Assembly: GCF_030852425.1 (NCBI RefSeq)
Contig: NZ_NSDM01000013.1
Coordinates: 248,001-312,000 of the forward strand
Direction: 5' to 3'
From: Saccharothrix longispora
GTDB taxonomy: Bacteria; Actinomycetota; Actinomycetes; Mycobacteriales; Pseudonocardiaceae
Length of the DNA: 64,000 bases
Shown: positions 24,181 to 33,876 of the stretch, in pieces
Numbering within the stretch: the stretch's first letter is position 1
How the letters are laid out: every line of letters begins with the position of its first letter
The notes under the pieces: model-generated
What the model was told of the DNA's origin: nothing
Databases searched by the model: none
Seen by the model: only the letters and a program-made list of their open reading frames with translations
Position numbers and translations under genes: made by a program

Positions 24181-26938
24181 GGGTGGGGGTGGTGTCCAGG
24201 GTTCTGGCCAGTTCCAGGCGGGAGGTGACGTTCAGCTTGGCGTAGATGCGGGAGAGGTAGACCTCGATCGTCCGGGGGCTGTAGTGCAGGGCCGCGGCGA
24301 TGTCGCGGTTGCGCATGCCCTGCTGGACGAGGCGGGCCACGTTCGACTCGGCCTGGGTCAGCAGGCCCCGGGGCGCGGTCCGCGTCCGGGGGACCTTGGC
24401 GCCGAGCTCCCGCAGGCGGGCGCCCGCCTGGCGGCGCAGGCCGTGCGCGCCCAGGCGGGAGAACGTGGCGTGCGCTTCCAGGAGGGCCGGGACGGCGGGG
24501 GCGAGCCGGCCCAGGGCGAGTTGGGCCCGGGCCCGTTCGAAGACCAGGCCGCCGGTCTCGGCTTCGCGGACCGCGTCACGGAGCAGGTCCGGGTCCCGGT
24601 GCACGAGGCCCGCGACCCGGCGCACCGCGGTCCGGGTCCAGGGGGACACGCGGTCGGCGGCCACGGACCGGAGGGTGGCCAGGGTGGCGCGGGCCTCGTC
24701 CACGAGGTCGTGCGCCAGGGACAGCTCGACCAGCCTGGCCAGGAGGACGCAGCTGTACGCGGACGCGCCGTCCGGGGCCACGGCGGCCGAGAGGGTCGCG
24801 CGGGCGGCGGTCGCGTCACCCCTGGCGGCCAGGTAGTCCGCCATGGCCAGGGCGTGCAGGCCGGCCATGTTGGGGCTGGTCGGCGGGGGCAGGCCGGCCA
24901 GGCGGGCGGCCACGTCCAGCTCGCCGCGCCACGTGCGCACCTCCAGTTCGATCGCGCGCAGGCCGTGCAGCATCATCAGCTCCTGCCGCGCCTCCAGCTC
25001 CGCGGCGGCCCGCCCGAGGCGTTCCAGGCAGGCGTCCCACTCGCCGCCGAACCAGTCGAGCGCCACGCCCGCCATCTCCAGCTCGCCGCGGAACGCGTGG
25101 CCGCCGGTGCGCTCGCGCAGCTCCTCGGCCCGTCGCAGCCGCCACGACGCGTCGTGCACCAGTCCCGCGAGCGCCCCGGTCGACGCGCCGACGGCCAGCG
25201 CCTGGAGCTCCAGCGCGGGCTGGTCGGCGGCGCCCAGCGCCCGGTTGGCGTACTCGACGGTCTTGTCGTGCCGGAACAGCATCGAGGTGATGACGGCCAG
25301 CCGGTCGAACACCACGACGCCCTCGGCGGCCGACGTGACCGGCATGGCCTCGGTGCGCTCGGCCTCGGCGAGGGCGTCGGCGTGCCGCCCGGTGAAGACC
25401 AGCAGCAGCGCGCGCTGGGCGTGCAGCGCGGCGGGGGCGGCGCCGGCGGCCGACTCGGCGTCGGCCAGCTCGGCGTCGGCGAGCCGCAGCGCCTCGGCCA
25501 GCCTGCCCACGAGGAACAGGCAGCTGAGCACGACGACCGCGCACCGCGACCGCTCGGGTCCGGGTGGCAGGGCGTCCAGGGCGGCGAGACCGGGCGCCGC
25601 GGCGGCGGCCGGGCGGGACGCGTGGGCCAGCGCCCGGCACTGGGACGCGAGCAGCGCGCCGCGTTCGGGCGCGGCGACCGGCAGCAGCTCCAGGGCCCGC
25701 GCGCACAGCGCCGCCGCCGTCTCGGGGGCGGTCGCGCGGTTGGCGTCGGCGGCCCGCGCCATCACGCGCACCGCGCGCAGGTCGCCCGGCGGCGCGGACT
25801 CGGCCAGGTGCCAGGCCAGTTCCAGCTCGTCGGTCGACAGGCCGCGGTCGAGGTCCTCGAGCAGCCGGGCGCTGATGAGGCTGTGCAGGTGGCGGCGCTG
25901 CGCGGGCCCGATCTCCTGGTACAGGGCCTCGCCGACGAGGGCGTGCGAGAACCGGTAGCCGCGGTCCGCGTCGCGCACCACGATGTGCGCGCGCAGCAGC
26001 TCGTCGAACGCCGCCACCACGTCGTCCTCGGGCAGCGACGCGACCCGCGCGAGCAGCCCGATGCGGTCCAGCCGCACCCGCCGGAACACCGACACGGCCC
26101 GGGCCACCGCACGCGTGCCCCGGTCGAGCGGGGCGACGCGGCGCAGCACCGCCTCGCGCCGGGTCAGCCGGATCGCGGTCGGCGACACGGTGAGCCGGGC
26201 CCGGCCGCCGTCGACCGCGACGAGGTCCAGCTCGCGCAGCGAGCGGGCGATCTCCACGGCGAAGAACGGGTTGCCGTCCGCGCGCCGGCACACCTCGTGC
26301 GCCAGGCCCTCGTCGACCGGCGCGCCCAGCACGGACTCCGCGATCCGCGCCACCTCGCCGCCGCCGAGCGGCGCCAGTTCCAGCCGCACCACCTCGGCGT
26401 GCCGCTCCAGCCGGTCCAGCAGTTCGTCCACGCCGCCGTTGACGTGGTGCGAGCGGGTCGCGGCCAGCAGCACGAGCGGCGCGGCGGTGACCCGGCGCAG
26501 CACCACGGCGAGCATGGCCAGCGAGTCGTCGTCGGCCCGGTCGAGGTCGTCGAGGACCAGCGCGGCGGGCCGGTCGGCGGTGAGCGCGGCGAGGGCGCGG
26601 GCGACCAGTTCGCACGCCCGGCCGAACCAGCCCGCGTCCGGTTCGCCGGTCGGGGCCAGCGCCTCGGCGTCCGCCGCCGTCGCGGCGCACGACCGCAGGG
26701 CCGTGGCGACCGCCGCGTACGGGATGCGCCGGCTGACGTCGTCGGACTCGGCGGCCAGCACCGCGCAGCCCCGGTCGCGCAGCCCGTCCCGCGCTCGCGC
26801 CAGCAGGCTCGACTTGCCGATGCCCGGCTCCCCCGACACGACGACGGCGACCACGCCGGCGGCGGGAACCCGGTCGACGGCCGCGGCCACGGCGGCCAGT
26901 TCGCTCTCCCTGCCGAAGAACGCGGGGGCAGAGGACAA
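24170..26938 (-). CDS. LuxR-family ATPase regulator (LAL)
   Basis: About 922 residues. The N-terminal AAA/STAND ATPase has Walker A SGEPGIGKSSLLAR near residue 35 and Walker B PAALVLDDLDRADDDS. A long alpha-helical repeat region rich in Ala/Leu/Glu follows, then a C-terminal LuxR helix-turn-helix (LTQAESNVARLVQQGMRNRD, SPRTIEVYLSRIYAKLNV). LAL proteins activate nearby operons on binding an effector or maltotriose-like ligand; the signal is unknown here. TTG 26938 has GGGAGG 6 nt upstream; GTG 26968 gives a slightly longer form without a clear site. Divergent from the serine hydrolase gene, a likely target. Confidence 0.9.
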   Translation of the reverse strand: MSSAPAFFGRESELAAVAAAVDRVPAAGVVAVVVSGEPGIGKSSLLARARDGLRDRGCAVLAAESDDVSRRIPYAAVATALRSCAATAADAEALAPTGEPDAGWFGRACELVARALAALTADRPAALVLDDLDRADDDSLAMLAVVLRRVTAAPLVLLAATRSHHVNGGVDELLDRLERHAEVVRLELAPLGGGEVARIAESVLGAPVDEGLAHEVCRRADGNPFFAVEIARSLRELDLVAVDGGRARLTVSPTAIRLTRREAVLRRVAPLDRGTRAVARAVSVFRRVRLDRIGLLARVASLPEDDVVAAFDELLRAHIVVRDADRGYRFSHALVGEALYQEIGPAQRRHLHSLISARLLEDLDRGLSTDELELAWHLAESAPPGDLRAVRVMARAADANRATAPETAAALCARALELLPVAAPERGALLASQCRALAHASRPAAAAAPGLAALDALPPGPERSRCAVVVLSCLFLVGRLAEALRLADAELADAESAAGAAPAALHAQRALLLVFTGRHADALAEAERTEAMPVTSAAEGVVVFDRLAVITSMLFRHDKTVEYANRALGAADQPALELQALAVGASTGALAGLVHDASWRLRRAEELRERTGGHAFRGELEMAGVALDWFGGEWDACLERLGRAAAELEARQELMMLHGLRAIELEVRTWRGELDVAARLAGLPPPTSPNMAGLHALAMADYLAARGDATAARATLSAAVAPDGASAYSCVLLARLVELSLAHDLVDEARATLATLRSVAADRVSPWTRTAVRRVAGLVHRDPDLLRDAVREAETGGLVFERARAQLALGRLAPAVPALLEAHATFSRLGAHGLRRQAGARLRELGAKVPRTRTAPRGLLTQAESNVARLVQQGMRNRDIAAALHYSPRTIEVYLSRIYAKLNVTSRLELARTLDTTPTRES

Positions 26939-27052
26939 GGGCGGCCTCCCGTCATGGGACTTCGTCACCCTACCGACTGAGGAATCCCTACTCACGTGTC
27001 GTGGCTCACGGTGGTGACATGGTGTCCCACCACCGCAGCACCGGGAGGGTCG

Positions 27053-28237
27053 ATGACGGTCCAGGGCACCTGCCACGGCGACTTCGCCGAGGTCCGCGCA
27101 GAGTTCGAGGCCAACTTCGCGCACCGGGGCGAGGAGGGGGCGGGCGTGCACGTGACCGTCGACGGGGAGACCGTGGTCGACCTGTGGGGCGGTGACGCGG
27201 GCGGGCGGCCGTGGCGCGAGGACACCCTCACGCACGTGTGGTCGTGCACCAAGGGCGCGACCGCGCTGTGCGCGCACGTGCTGGCCTCGCGCGGCGACCT
27301 CGACCTGGACGCGCCGGTGACCCGCTACTGGCCGGAGTTCGGCGGCGCGACGACGCTCGTGCGGGACCTGCTGGCGCACCGGGCGGGGTTGGCCGCGCTG
27401 CGCGAGCCGGCCGCGCCGGGCCTGTTGCGCGACTGGGCCGCGACGACCGCCGCGCTGGCCGCGCAGGAGCCGTTCTGGGAGCCGGGCACGCGGCACGGCT
27501 ACCACGCGCTGACCTTCGGCCACCTGGTCGGCGAGGTCGTGCGGCGGGTCAGCGGACTGGGCCTGGCGGAGTTCTTCGAGAAGGAGGTCTCCGGGCCGCT
27601 GGCGCTGGACTTCTGGCTGCGGCTGCCGGAGGACCTGGAGCCGCTCGTCGCGCCCACCCTGCCGCCGCCGCCCGGGTCGCCGGTGTCGCGCCTGTACCGG
27701 CGGGCGGTGGCGGAGCCGGGGTCGGTGCAGGCGCTGCTGCTGACGAACGACGGCGGGTACGCGGCGTCGTCGAACACGCGGGAGGCGCGTGCCGCCGAGT
27801 ACGGGTCCGTGGGCGGCATGGCGAACGCGCGGGGGTTGGCGCAGATGTACCGGCCGCTGGCGCTGGGCGGCGGGTACAACGGGGTGCGGCTGGTGGACGA
27901 GGCGCAGGTGGCGTCGATGTCGGCGGTGGAGTCGGCCGGGTTCGACGAGGTGCTGCTGGTGCCCACCCGGTTCTCGTCGGGTTTCATGAAGTCCGCGGGC
28001 AACGGCCACCTGCCGCCCGCCGACCGGGGGGTCGTGCTGGCGGAGGACGCGTTCGGCCACTCGGGCATGGGCGGGTCGCTGGGTTTCGCGTCGCCGGCGG
28101 CGCGCATGTCGTTCGGGTACGTGATGACGCGGATGGGGCCGGGCATCGGCGTCAACGAGCGCGGGCAGTCCCTTGTGGACGCCGTGTACCGCGCGCTGGG
28201 GCACCGGCTCGCGCCGGGCGGCCCCTGGTTCCGCTGA
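27053..28237 (+). CDS. Serine hydrolase, class C beta-lactamase/family VIII esterase type
   Basis: A 394-residue protein of the beta-lactamase-related hydrolase family. The catalytic S-x-x-K is SCTKG (about residues 64-67), and the general-base tyrosine lies in HGYHALTFG. A C-terminal HSGMGGS motif stands in for KTG. No signal peptide is visible, so the product is cytoplasmic, which favours an esterase over an antibiotic-inactivating enzyme. The ATG at 27053 follows GGGAGGGTCG. Divergent from the LAL regulator across about 115 bp. Confidence 0.92.
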   Translation: MTVQGTCHGDFAEVRAEFEANFAHRGEEGAGVHVTVDGETVVDLWGGDAGGRPWREDTLTHVWSCTKGATALCAHVLASRGDLDLDAPVTRYWPEFGGATTLVRDLLAHRAGLAALREPAAPGLLRDWAATTAALAAQEPFWEPGTRHGYHALTFGHLVGEVVRRVSGLGLAEFFEKEVSGPLALDFWLRLPEDLEPLVAPTLPPPPGSPVSRLYRRAVAEPGSVQALLLTNDGGYAASSNTREARAAEYGSVGGMANARGLAQMYRPLALGGGYNGVRLVDEAQVASMSAVESAGFDEVLLVPTRFSSGFMKSAGNGHLPPADRGVVLAEDAFGHSGMGGSLGFASPAARMSFGYVMTRMGPGIGVNERGQSLVDAVYRALGHRLAPGGPWFR

Positions 28238-28250
28238 CTACGATGGCCGC

Positions 28251-28727
28251 GTGATCGAGGTGGTGCGCGGCAGGTGCGTGGCGGCGTCGCCGGAACGCGT
28301 GTGGCAGGTGGTGTCGCGCGCGTCGAGCACGGCGGCGTGGCTGGCCGACTGCGACCGGGTGGACGTCACCTCCGGCGCGGGGTGCGGGGAGCGGCGCACG
28401 CAGCACGGCCGGTGGGACGGCCACGTGTCCGAGGTCGACCAGGAGGTCGTGGAGTTCCGCCGGCCGACGGTGATCGCGTGGCGGCACGTCGCGGAGCGCC
28501 TCGACGGCCGCCCGGCGCCGCGCTTCGCCCTGCGCACCGAGTTCCGGGTGGAGCTGGCGGCGACCGCGGACGGGGGCACGGTCGTGCGGCTGCGGCTGCT
28601 CCAGGTGCCCGCCTCCGAGTTGCGGGGGCTGCTGCTCAGGGTGTTCGGCCGCCGCCGGGCGGCGTCGGCGATGGACGCCTCGCTGGACCGGCTGGTCGAC
28701 CTCCTGGGACGCCCCGAGCCGCGCTGA
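28251..28727 (+). CDS. SRPBCC-family protein (polyketide cyclase/START-like)
   Basis: A 158-residue START-fold protein: VIEVVRGRCVAASPERVWQV opens the first strand and helix, RTEFRVELAATADGGTVVRL is the central hairpin, and the long C-terminal helix is RRAASAMDASLDRLVDLL. The ligand is unknown. The GTG at 28251 lacks a Shine-Dalgarno but has a -10-like TACGAT (28239-28244) 6 nt upstream, so a leaderless transcript is likely. It follows the serine hydrolase by 13 bp. Confidence 0.85.
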   Translation: MIEVVRGRCVAASPERVWQVVSRASSTAAWLADCDRVDVTSGAGCGERRTQHGRWDGHVSEVDQEVVEFRRPTVIAWRHVAERLDGRPAPRFALRTEFRVELAATADGGTVVRLRLLQVPASELRGLLLRVFGRRRAASAMDASLDRLVDLLGRPEPR

Positions 28728-28768
28728 GGAGTCCGGCGCCGAGGAGTCACGCGCCGGAAAGCCGGGCG

Positions 28769-29401
28769 TCACCCGGCGATGCCGTAGACCGACCGCAGCC
28801 ACACGCACGTGAGGGTGTCGACGAGCTCCCGGTCCTTGGCCGCGGAACGGCGGGCCCGCGAGCGCGCCAGGAACGCCTGCTCGTTCATCTGCACCAGGAT
28901 CGTGGCCAGCGCGCGGGAGTCCGGTCCGGGCGGCGCGACGCCCGCGGCCCGCTCGATGTCGATCTGGTCGGCGGTGGAGTCGATGAAGCGCCGGGCCACC
29001 CCCGACCAGAACTCGCGCATCGACGGGTCCGTGTCGCGGGCGCGGACCGCGGCCCGCAGCACCGGGCCGTGCCGGCGCCACAGGGCGAGGCTCGCGCCCA
29101 GCGCCCGGCGGATCGAGTCCTCGGGCGGTTCGCTGCCGCGCCGCAGCCAGGAGGACGCGGACTCGTAGACGGCGTCGAGGACCGCCCCGGACAGCGCGTG
29201 CAGCACGGCTTCGCGCGAGGCGAAGTGGAAGTAGAACGTCGACCGGGAGATGCCCGCGCCGGAGGCGAGCTCGTCGACCGCGATGTCGTCCAGGGAGCGC
29301 GTCTGCAACAGGCGCGTGGCGGTGTCCAGGATCGCCTGGGAGGTGAGGTCGCCCTTGCTGGGCCTGCGCCGCGACCCGACCGTGCCGGCACGTGGGGACA
29401 T
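28769..29401 (-). CDS. TetR-family regulator, EthR-like
   Basis: A 210-residue TetR protein. The N-terminal helix-turn-helix (about residues 20-65) reads ILDTATRLLQTRSLDDIAVD and GAGISRSTFYFHFASREAVL. The C-terminal domain resembles EthR, including LATILVQMNEQAFLA and the ending DTLTCVWLRSVYG. EthR represses a Baeyer-Villiger monooxygenase in mycobacteria; no such gene is adjacent here, so the target is unknown. The ATG at 29401 is chosen because AGAGGA sits 8 nt upstream; the ATG at 29410 is too close to it. Confidence 0.9.
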   Translation of the reverse strand: MSPRAGTVGSRRRPSKGDLTSQAILDTATRLLQTRSLDDIAVDELASGAGISRSTFYFHFASREAVLHALSGAVLDAVYESASSWLRRGSEPPEDSIRRALGASLALWRRHGPVLRAAVRARDTDPSMREFWSGVARRFIDSTADQIDIERAAGVAPPGPDSRALATILVQMNEQAFLARSRARRSAAKDRELVDTLTCVWLRSVYGIAG

Positions 29402-29551
29402 GGCGGACATCCTCTGGCGGCCGGCACGGCGGTCGCAAGGTGCGCAAGGGCACCGGTGCCAAGTCGAGAGCCGCCCGCCCGACCACCCGGTCATGGGGCC
29501 ACCGCGGCCGTGCGGTTCGCGGTCGGCGCGCGGGAGCGGTAGAACTGGGCG

Positions 29552-30535
29552 GTGGACCCCCTCTGGGCATTGCGGCAGGTGGCGTTCCAGCTGGAGCGCG
29601 CGGGTGAACCCACGTACCGGGTCCGGGCGTTCCGCCGGGCCGCGGACGTCGTGGCGGGGCTCGCCGACGGCGAGGTGGAGCGGCGTGCCGCGAACGGGAC
29701 GCTGACCGACCTGCCGGGCATCGGCAAGTCCACCGCCGGCGTGATCACCGACGCCCTCGCCGGGCGGGAGCCGTCCTACCTGGCCAGGGGGCGCGAACCC
29801 GTCGTCGGCGGCCAGGCGTTGCGGGCGCTGCTCAGGGGCGACTGCCACACCCACTCCGACTGGTCGGACGGCGGCAGTCCGATCCGGGAGATGGCCGAGG
29901 CGGCCCGCGACCTCGGACACTCGTGGGTCGCGCTGACCGACCACTCGCCGCGCCTCACCGTCGCCAACGGGCTGTCCGCCGACCGGTTGCGCCGACAGCT
30001 GGACGCGGTGGCGGCGGTGAACGAGGAGCTGGCGCCGTTCCGCGTCCTGACCGGCATCGAGGTCGACATCCTCGACGACGGCGCGCTCGACCAGCACGAG
30101 GACCTGTTGGCCCGGCTGGACGTCGTGGTCGCCGCCGTCCACTCGAAGCTGCGGATGCCCGGTCCCGCGATGACGCGCCGGCTGGTCGAGGCGGTGTCCC
30201 ACCCGCACGTCGACGTGCTGGGCCACTGCACGGGGCGGCTGGTCACCGGCAAGGGGCGGCCGGAGTCCGAGTTCGACGCGGAGGCGGTGTTCGACGCGTG
30301 CGTGGAGGGCGGCACGGCGGTGGAGGTCAACTCGCGGCCGGAGCGCCGCGACCCGCCGGGCAGGCTGCTGCGGCTGGCGGTGGCGATGGGCTGCTCGTTC
30401 GCGATCGACAGCGACGCCCACGCGCCGGGCCAGCTCGACTGGCTGTCGTACGGCTGCGAGCGGGCCGAGGAGTGCGGTGTCACGCCGGACCGGGTGATCA
30501 ACACCCTGGACGTGGACGAGTTCCTGGCCCGCTGA
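29552..30535 (+). CDS. PHP-domain phosphoesterase with N-terminal helix-hairpin-helix (PolX C-terminal-like)
   Basis: A 327-residue protein. Residues about 1-75 resemble the 8-kDa helix-hairpin-helix domain of family X polymerases (AGEPTYRVRAFRRAADVVAGL, LTDLPGIGKSTAGVI). Residues about 95-327 are a PHP domain with metal ligands in DCHTHSDWSDG, ALTDHSPR, GIEVDIL, AAVHSKL and IDSDAHAP. The polymerase palm domain of PolX is absent. Likely a DNA-repair-associated phosphatase or nuclease. GTG 29552 has no Shine-Dalgarno but a -10-like TAGAAC ends 6 nt upstream, suggesting leaderless translation. Confidence 0.88.
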   Translation: MDPLWALRQVAFQLERAGEPTYRVRAFRRAADVVAGLADGEVERRAANGTLTDLPGIGKSTAGVITDALAGREPSYLARGREPVVGGQALRALLRGDCHTHSDWSDGGSPIREMAEAARDLGHSWVALTDHSPRLTVANGLSADRLRRQLDAVAAVNEELAPFRVLTGIEVDILDDGALDQHEDLLARLDVVVAAVHSKLRMPGPAMTRRLVEAVSHPHVDVLGHCTGRLVTGKGRPESEFDAEAVFDACVEGGTAVEVNSRPERRDPPGRLLRLAVAMGCSFAIDSDAHAPGQLDWLSYGCERAEECGVTPDRVINTLDVDEFLAR

Positions 30536-30578
30536 CGTCCCCGGCGCCGGCGTCCCCGGCCCGCCGGTGGGGGGGTGC

Positions 30579-31586
30579 TCAGCGGCCGGCGGTGGCGGAG
30601 CGCCGCACGCGGGAGGCGCGCAGCAGGTGGCCGTACCACGGCACGAGCGGCCCGGTGCGGCTGTCGACCAGGCGCTGCCACGTGGCGCGGCACAGCGCCA
30701 GGAACGGCGCCGGGTCCCACTCGGCGGCCAGCGCGGCGAGCGGCCGGTCGCCGACGTTGCCCAGGGCGTAGCGGCGGTCGAAGCCGTAGGACACCGGCAC
30801 CGCCGCGCCGTTGGCCTCGACCACCAGCGGCGTGAGCCATCGGCCCAGTGGCAGCGGGTGGTCGACGGGTGCGGCCATGAACGCCTCCGGGCTGCGGGCC
30901 AGCATGGTGCGCGGCACGGCGTCCAGCTGCACCGCCATGCCGTGCTCCTCGGCGATGCGGCCCAGCTCGACCGCCGCGTAGGCGAGTTCGACGGCGTCGG
31001 GCCGCTCCCCCGCCATCAGGCGGTTGGCCGCGCCCTCGGGTTCGAGCGGGTGCACCTGGAGCAGCAGCGCGCCGGACCCGTGCGCGGCGAGCGCCACGTC
31101 GCCCAGCTGGGTGGCGTTGCCCTGGGTGAGGGTCGTGATCACGCCGACCGGGATGCCCGCCTCGGTGAGCCTGCGGATGCCCGTCAACGCCTTCTCGAAC
31201 GCGCCCGGCTGGTCGCGGATGCGGTCGTGCGTGGCGCGGTCGCCGTCCAGGGACACGGCGACGAGGTCGACGGCCCCGCGCACCAGCCCGATCCGGCGCT
31301 GCGTGAGCGCGACCGCGTTGGTGGTGACCGTGGTGCGCATCCCGGCGTCGCGGGCGGCGCGCAGCAGGGCGGGCAGCTCGGGGTAGAGGAACGGTTCGCC
31401 GCCCGACACGTTGAGCACGTCGTAGCCGAGCCGGGCGGCGTCCCGCACGACCCGCGAGAGCACGCCGATCGGCACGGACTCGGTGACGTCCGGCCCGGAG
31501 CTGGAGTAGCAGTGCAGGCAGCGCAGGTTGCAGAGCCTGGTCGGGTGCACCTGGAGCACCGCCCGACCGCCCGTGTGCCCCGCCAT
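30579..31586 (-). CDS. Radical SAM protein
   Basis: A 335-residue radical SAM enzyme with the 4Fe-4S motif C-x3-C-x2-C at Cys19, Cys23 and Cys26 (LCNLRCLHC). SGGEPFLYPEL follows, and VSLDGDRATHDRIRDQPGAF is the ribose-binding region. It resembles MoaA/PqqE/SkfB-type proteins, but I see no cysteine-rich SPASM domain at the C-terminus. The substrate is unknown; no obvious precursor peptide is adjacent. The ATG at 31586 has GGGAGGG upstream. Converges with the PHP gene. Confidence 0.9.
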   Translation of the reverse strand: MAGHTGGRAVLQVHPTRLCNLRCLHCYSSSGPDVTESVPIGVLSRVVRDAARLGYDVLNVSGGEPFLYPELPALLRAARDAGMRTTVTTNAVALTQRRIGLVRGAVDLVAVSLDGDRATHDRIRDQPGAFEKALTGIRRLTEAGIPVGVITTLTQGNATQLGDVALAAHGSGALLLQVHPLEPEGAANRLMAGERPDAVELAYAAVELGRIAEEHGMAVQLDAVPRTMLARSPEAFMAAPVDHPLPLGRWLTPLVVEANGAAVPVSYGFDRRYALGNVGDRPLAALAAEWDPAPFLALCRATWQRLVDSRTGPLVPWYGHLLRASRVRRSATAGR

Positions 31587-31852
31587 GCCGCCCTCCCGCG
31601 TCCCGGATACCCATATGGAGGACCGAGCGGCCGCGCTGATACGTCCATCCGTCACCGAAGGACCCCTGGACGGGAGGAGCCCGGAGTCCCTCGCCGGACG
31701 GGTGCCGCAATAGTGCGGCAATTGCGGAATTCCGAATGCGCGATCCGGGTCGGTCTCGATTGGCGCGGTGCTATGGTGCCGCATCGCGCACCGGGATCGG
31801 GTGCGTCGCGCGAGTTCCATTCACGTCTTATGCCTGAAAGGGATTCCTCCCC

Positions 31853-32530
31853 GTGGACGGTCAGGACTTACGGACAGCACGCCCGCGCAGGACCCGGACG
31901 GCGGTGGGACTGGCGGCCGCCGGCGTGGCGATCCTCGCGGCCGGGGTGGTGATCGGCCGGTGGGACGCGTGGTCACCGTCCCCGCAGGCAGCATCCCCGC
32001 AGGCCACCTCGGCGCCGGCCGCGGGACCGGTGACCGCGTCGTCGAGCGACGCGGGACCGGCGCCCGTGGCGGGGCCGGGCGCCACCTGGCTGGCCGACCT
32101 GAAGCCGGTCGGCAGCACCTCCATAGACGAGGCGTACGCGGAAAGCCCGTGGCAGGTCGCGGCGGCGCGGGTGAGCGGGGTGGAGCACCGCAAATCGATT
32201 TCCGCGACCGGCGCGTGGTGTTCCTCGGCGCAATTGGAGTTCGCGGTCGAGGGCGAATACGAACGGCTCACCGCGCGGGTCGCCATCGCGGACGACTCGC
32301 AGCTCACCAAGGCGCTCGACTTCTACGTGCTGGCCGACGGCCGCCGGGTCGGCGAGGTCCCGGACGTCGGCATGACCCCGCAGCGGGTGGACGTCGTGGT
32401 CGCCGGGGCGAGCAGGCTGGCCATCGGCGTCGAGCCCACCGCGGCCGACGGCGGCGGCTGCCCCGGTCCGGAGCGCGTCGGCGTGTGGGTGGACCCGTCG
32501 TTGACGAAGGCCGGCCCGGCGTCGGGGTGA
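31853..32530 (+). CDS. Membrane-anchored NPCBM-like protein
   Basis: A 225-residue protein with a basic N-terminus, one transmembrane helix (about residues 16-35, VGLAAAGVAILAAGVVIGRW) and a Pro/Ala/Ser-rich linker to about residue 75. The beta-rich outer domain includes YERLTARVAIADDSQ and VDVVVAGASRLAIGV. This layout resembles NPCBM/NEW2 carbohydrate-binding modules, with moderate certainty. GTG 31853 has AAGGGA upstream. The terminator hairpin overlaps its stop codon. The 266 bp before it hold no gene. Confidence 0.7.
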   Translation: MDGQDLRTARPRRTRTAVGLAAAGVAILAAGVVIGRWDAWSPSPQAASPQATSAPAAGPVTASSSDAGPAPVAGPGATWLADLKPVGSTSIDEAYAESPWQVAAARVSGVEHRKSISATGAWCSSAQLEFAVEGEYERLTARVAIADDSQLTKALDFYVLADGRRVGEVPDVGMTPQRVDVVVAGASRLAIGVEPTAADGGGCPGPERVGVWVDPSLTKAGPASG

Positions 32531-32541
32531 CGCCGGGCCGG
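32511..32541. terminator. Bidirectional terminator overlapping the NPCBM gene stop
   Basis: A 13-bp stem (CCGGCCCGGCGTC) with loop GGGGT. The stop codon of the NPCBM-like gene lies in loop and stem; it also serves the convergent livK-like gene. Confidence 0.8.
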
Positions 32542-32558
32542 TCCTGGTCGACGGGTGG

Positions 32559-33851
32559 TTACTGGTAGCAGGGCTTGTCGAACGTGAAGTCCTTCGCCGA
32601 CGGGCCGGTGAAGAAGTCCTCCACCAGGCCGACGCCGGTGGCCGCCTGCTCGTCCGGCTTGTAGATCAGCGTCTGCCGGAACGTCGACTCGTCCGGCGTG
32701 CCGGTGAACTTGCCCGCGCCGGTCGGCAGCATGCCCTCGTAGTCCACGGACTCCAGCTGCCGCACGGCGTTCAGCACGCCCGCGCGGGTCAGGTCCTTGT
32801 TCTCGGCGGCCTTCTGCAACGCCGCCTTCAACGGGTACGCCCACACCCAGCCCGCGGTGTAGCCGTCGTTCGGCGTGACCGACGGCAGGGCCTCGCGCAG
32901 CGCCTTGTGGCCAGGCGTGTCGGTCGCCCAGGACTTCCACGGCGCGGACTGGAGGTACAGCGCCTTGATCGCGGACGCGGCCGGGCTCTGCATCAGGCCC
33001 ATGTTCCAGGTGGGCGAGGTGCCGATGAACCTGCCCTTGAAGCCGCGCGCCGCGGTCTGGCCGATGATCACGGCCGCGTCGGTCGGCCCGGTGGTCAGGA
33101 TGACCACGTCCGGCTGGTTGGCCAGCACGGCGTCGATCGCGCCGCCCTGGTTGTCCTGGCCGGTCTGGGTGACCGCGTCGGCGAACTGCACGCCCCGCTT
33201 CTCCGCCGCGATCTTCGCGCCCGCCGCGGCGTCGTCGCCGTAGTCGCCGGGCAGGTGCACGGCCATGACCTTCTTCGCGCCCAGCTCGTCGACCGCGTAG
33301 TCGACGGAGTTCATCGACTCGACGCAGTAGTTCGCGCCGGACTCCAGCACGACCTCCTCGTGGCCCCAGAGCGACGTCCACGACGCGGGCACGCTCACCA
33401 TCTGCGAGTTCTCCAGGTCGGGGAGGATCGCGGCGGTCGTGGGCGAGCCGAGGGTCTGGGTGAGGGCCAGGATCTTGCCCTTCATCTCCTGGTACACCTG
33501 GTTCTGGATCTGCGGGTTGTACTTGTTGTCCGCCACGTACGTGGTGACGTCCACGTCGTAGCCGCCGATGCCGCCCTGGTCGTTGACGCGCTTCCAGAAC
33601 GCCTTCTGCGACTCGGTGATCGGCACGGCCAGGGTCTTGAACGGCCCCTCGGTGAGGTCGGAGATCGTGCCGAGGTAGATGCAGCCGCGGTCGGCGTGAC
33701 CGGTGTCCTCGCAGGGCTCGGACGTCACCCCGAAGTCGACCTTGATGCCGCCCTTGCCCTCGACCGCCTCCCCGCCGTCACCACCCCGGCAGGCCACCGA
33801 GGCCAGCGCCACCACGGACAACAGCGCGAGCACCGCTCTGTGCCTTGCCAT
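32559..33851 (-). CDS. ABC transporter substrate-binding lipoprotein, branched-chain amino acid (LivK/HAAT) type
   Basis: A 430-residue extracellular binding protein. The signal peptide ends in the lipobox SVAC (Cys21). The periplasmic-binding-fold segments include YLGTISDLTEGPFKTLAVPI, the long GGIGGYDVDVTTYVADNKYN, and VMAVHLPGDYGDDAAAGAKI. It delivers substrate to the LivHM permease encoded upstream. The acyl-CoA synthetase in the same operon suggests an organic acid rather than an amino acid, which is inference. Last gene of the operon. Confidence 0.92.
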   Translation of the reverse strand: MARHRAVLALLSVVALASVACRGGDGGEAVEGKGGIKVDFGVTSEPCEDTGHADRGCIYLGTISDLTEGPFKTLAVPITESQKAFWKRVNDQGGIGGYDVDVTTYVADNKYNPQIQNQVYQEMKGKILALTQTLGSPTTAAILPDLENSQMVSVPASWTSLWGHEEVVLESGANYCVESMNSVDYAVDELGAKKVMAVHLPGDYGDDAAAGAKIAAEKRGVQFADAVTQTGQDNQGGAIDAVLANQPDVVILTTGPTDAAVIIGQTAARGFKGRFIGTSPTWNMGLMQSPAASAIKALYLQSAPWKSWATDTPGHKALREALPSVTPNDGYTAGWVWAYPLKAALQKAAENKDLTRAGVLNAVRQLESVDYEGMLPTGAGKFTGTPDESTFRQTLIYKPDEQAATGVGLVEDFFTGPSAKDFTFDKPCYQ

Positions 33852-33876
33852 CCCATCTCCATCCTTCGGTACGAGG

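Noticed and set aside
26971-28204. N-terminal extension that would fuse the LAL regulator to upstream sequence (open frame to 28204)
   Set aside because: The extension is antisense to the serine hydrolase gene; the Walker A domain begins properly at the TTG/GTG near 26938-26968.
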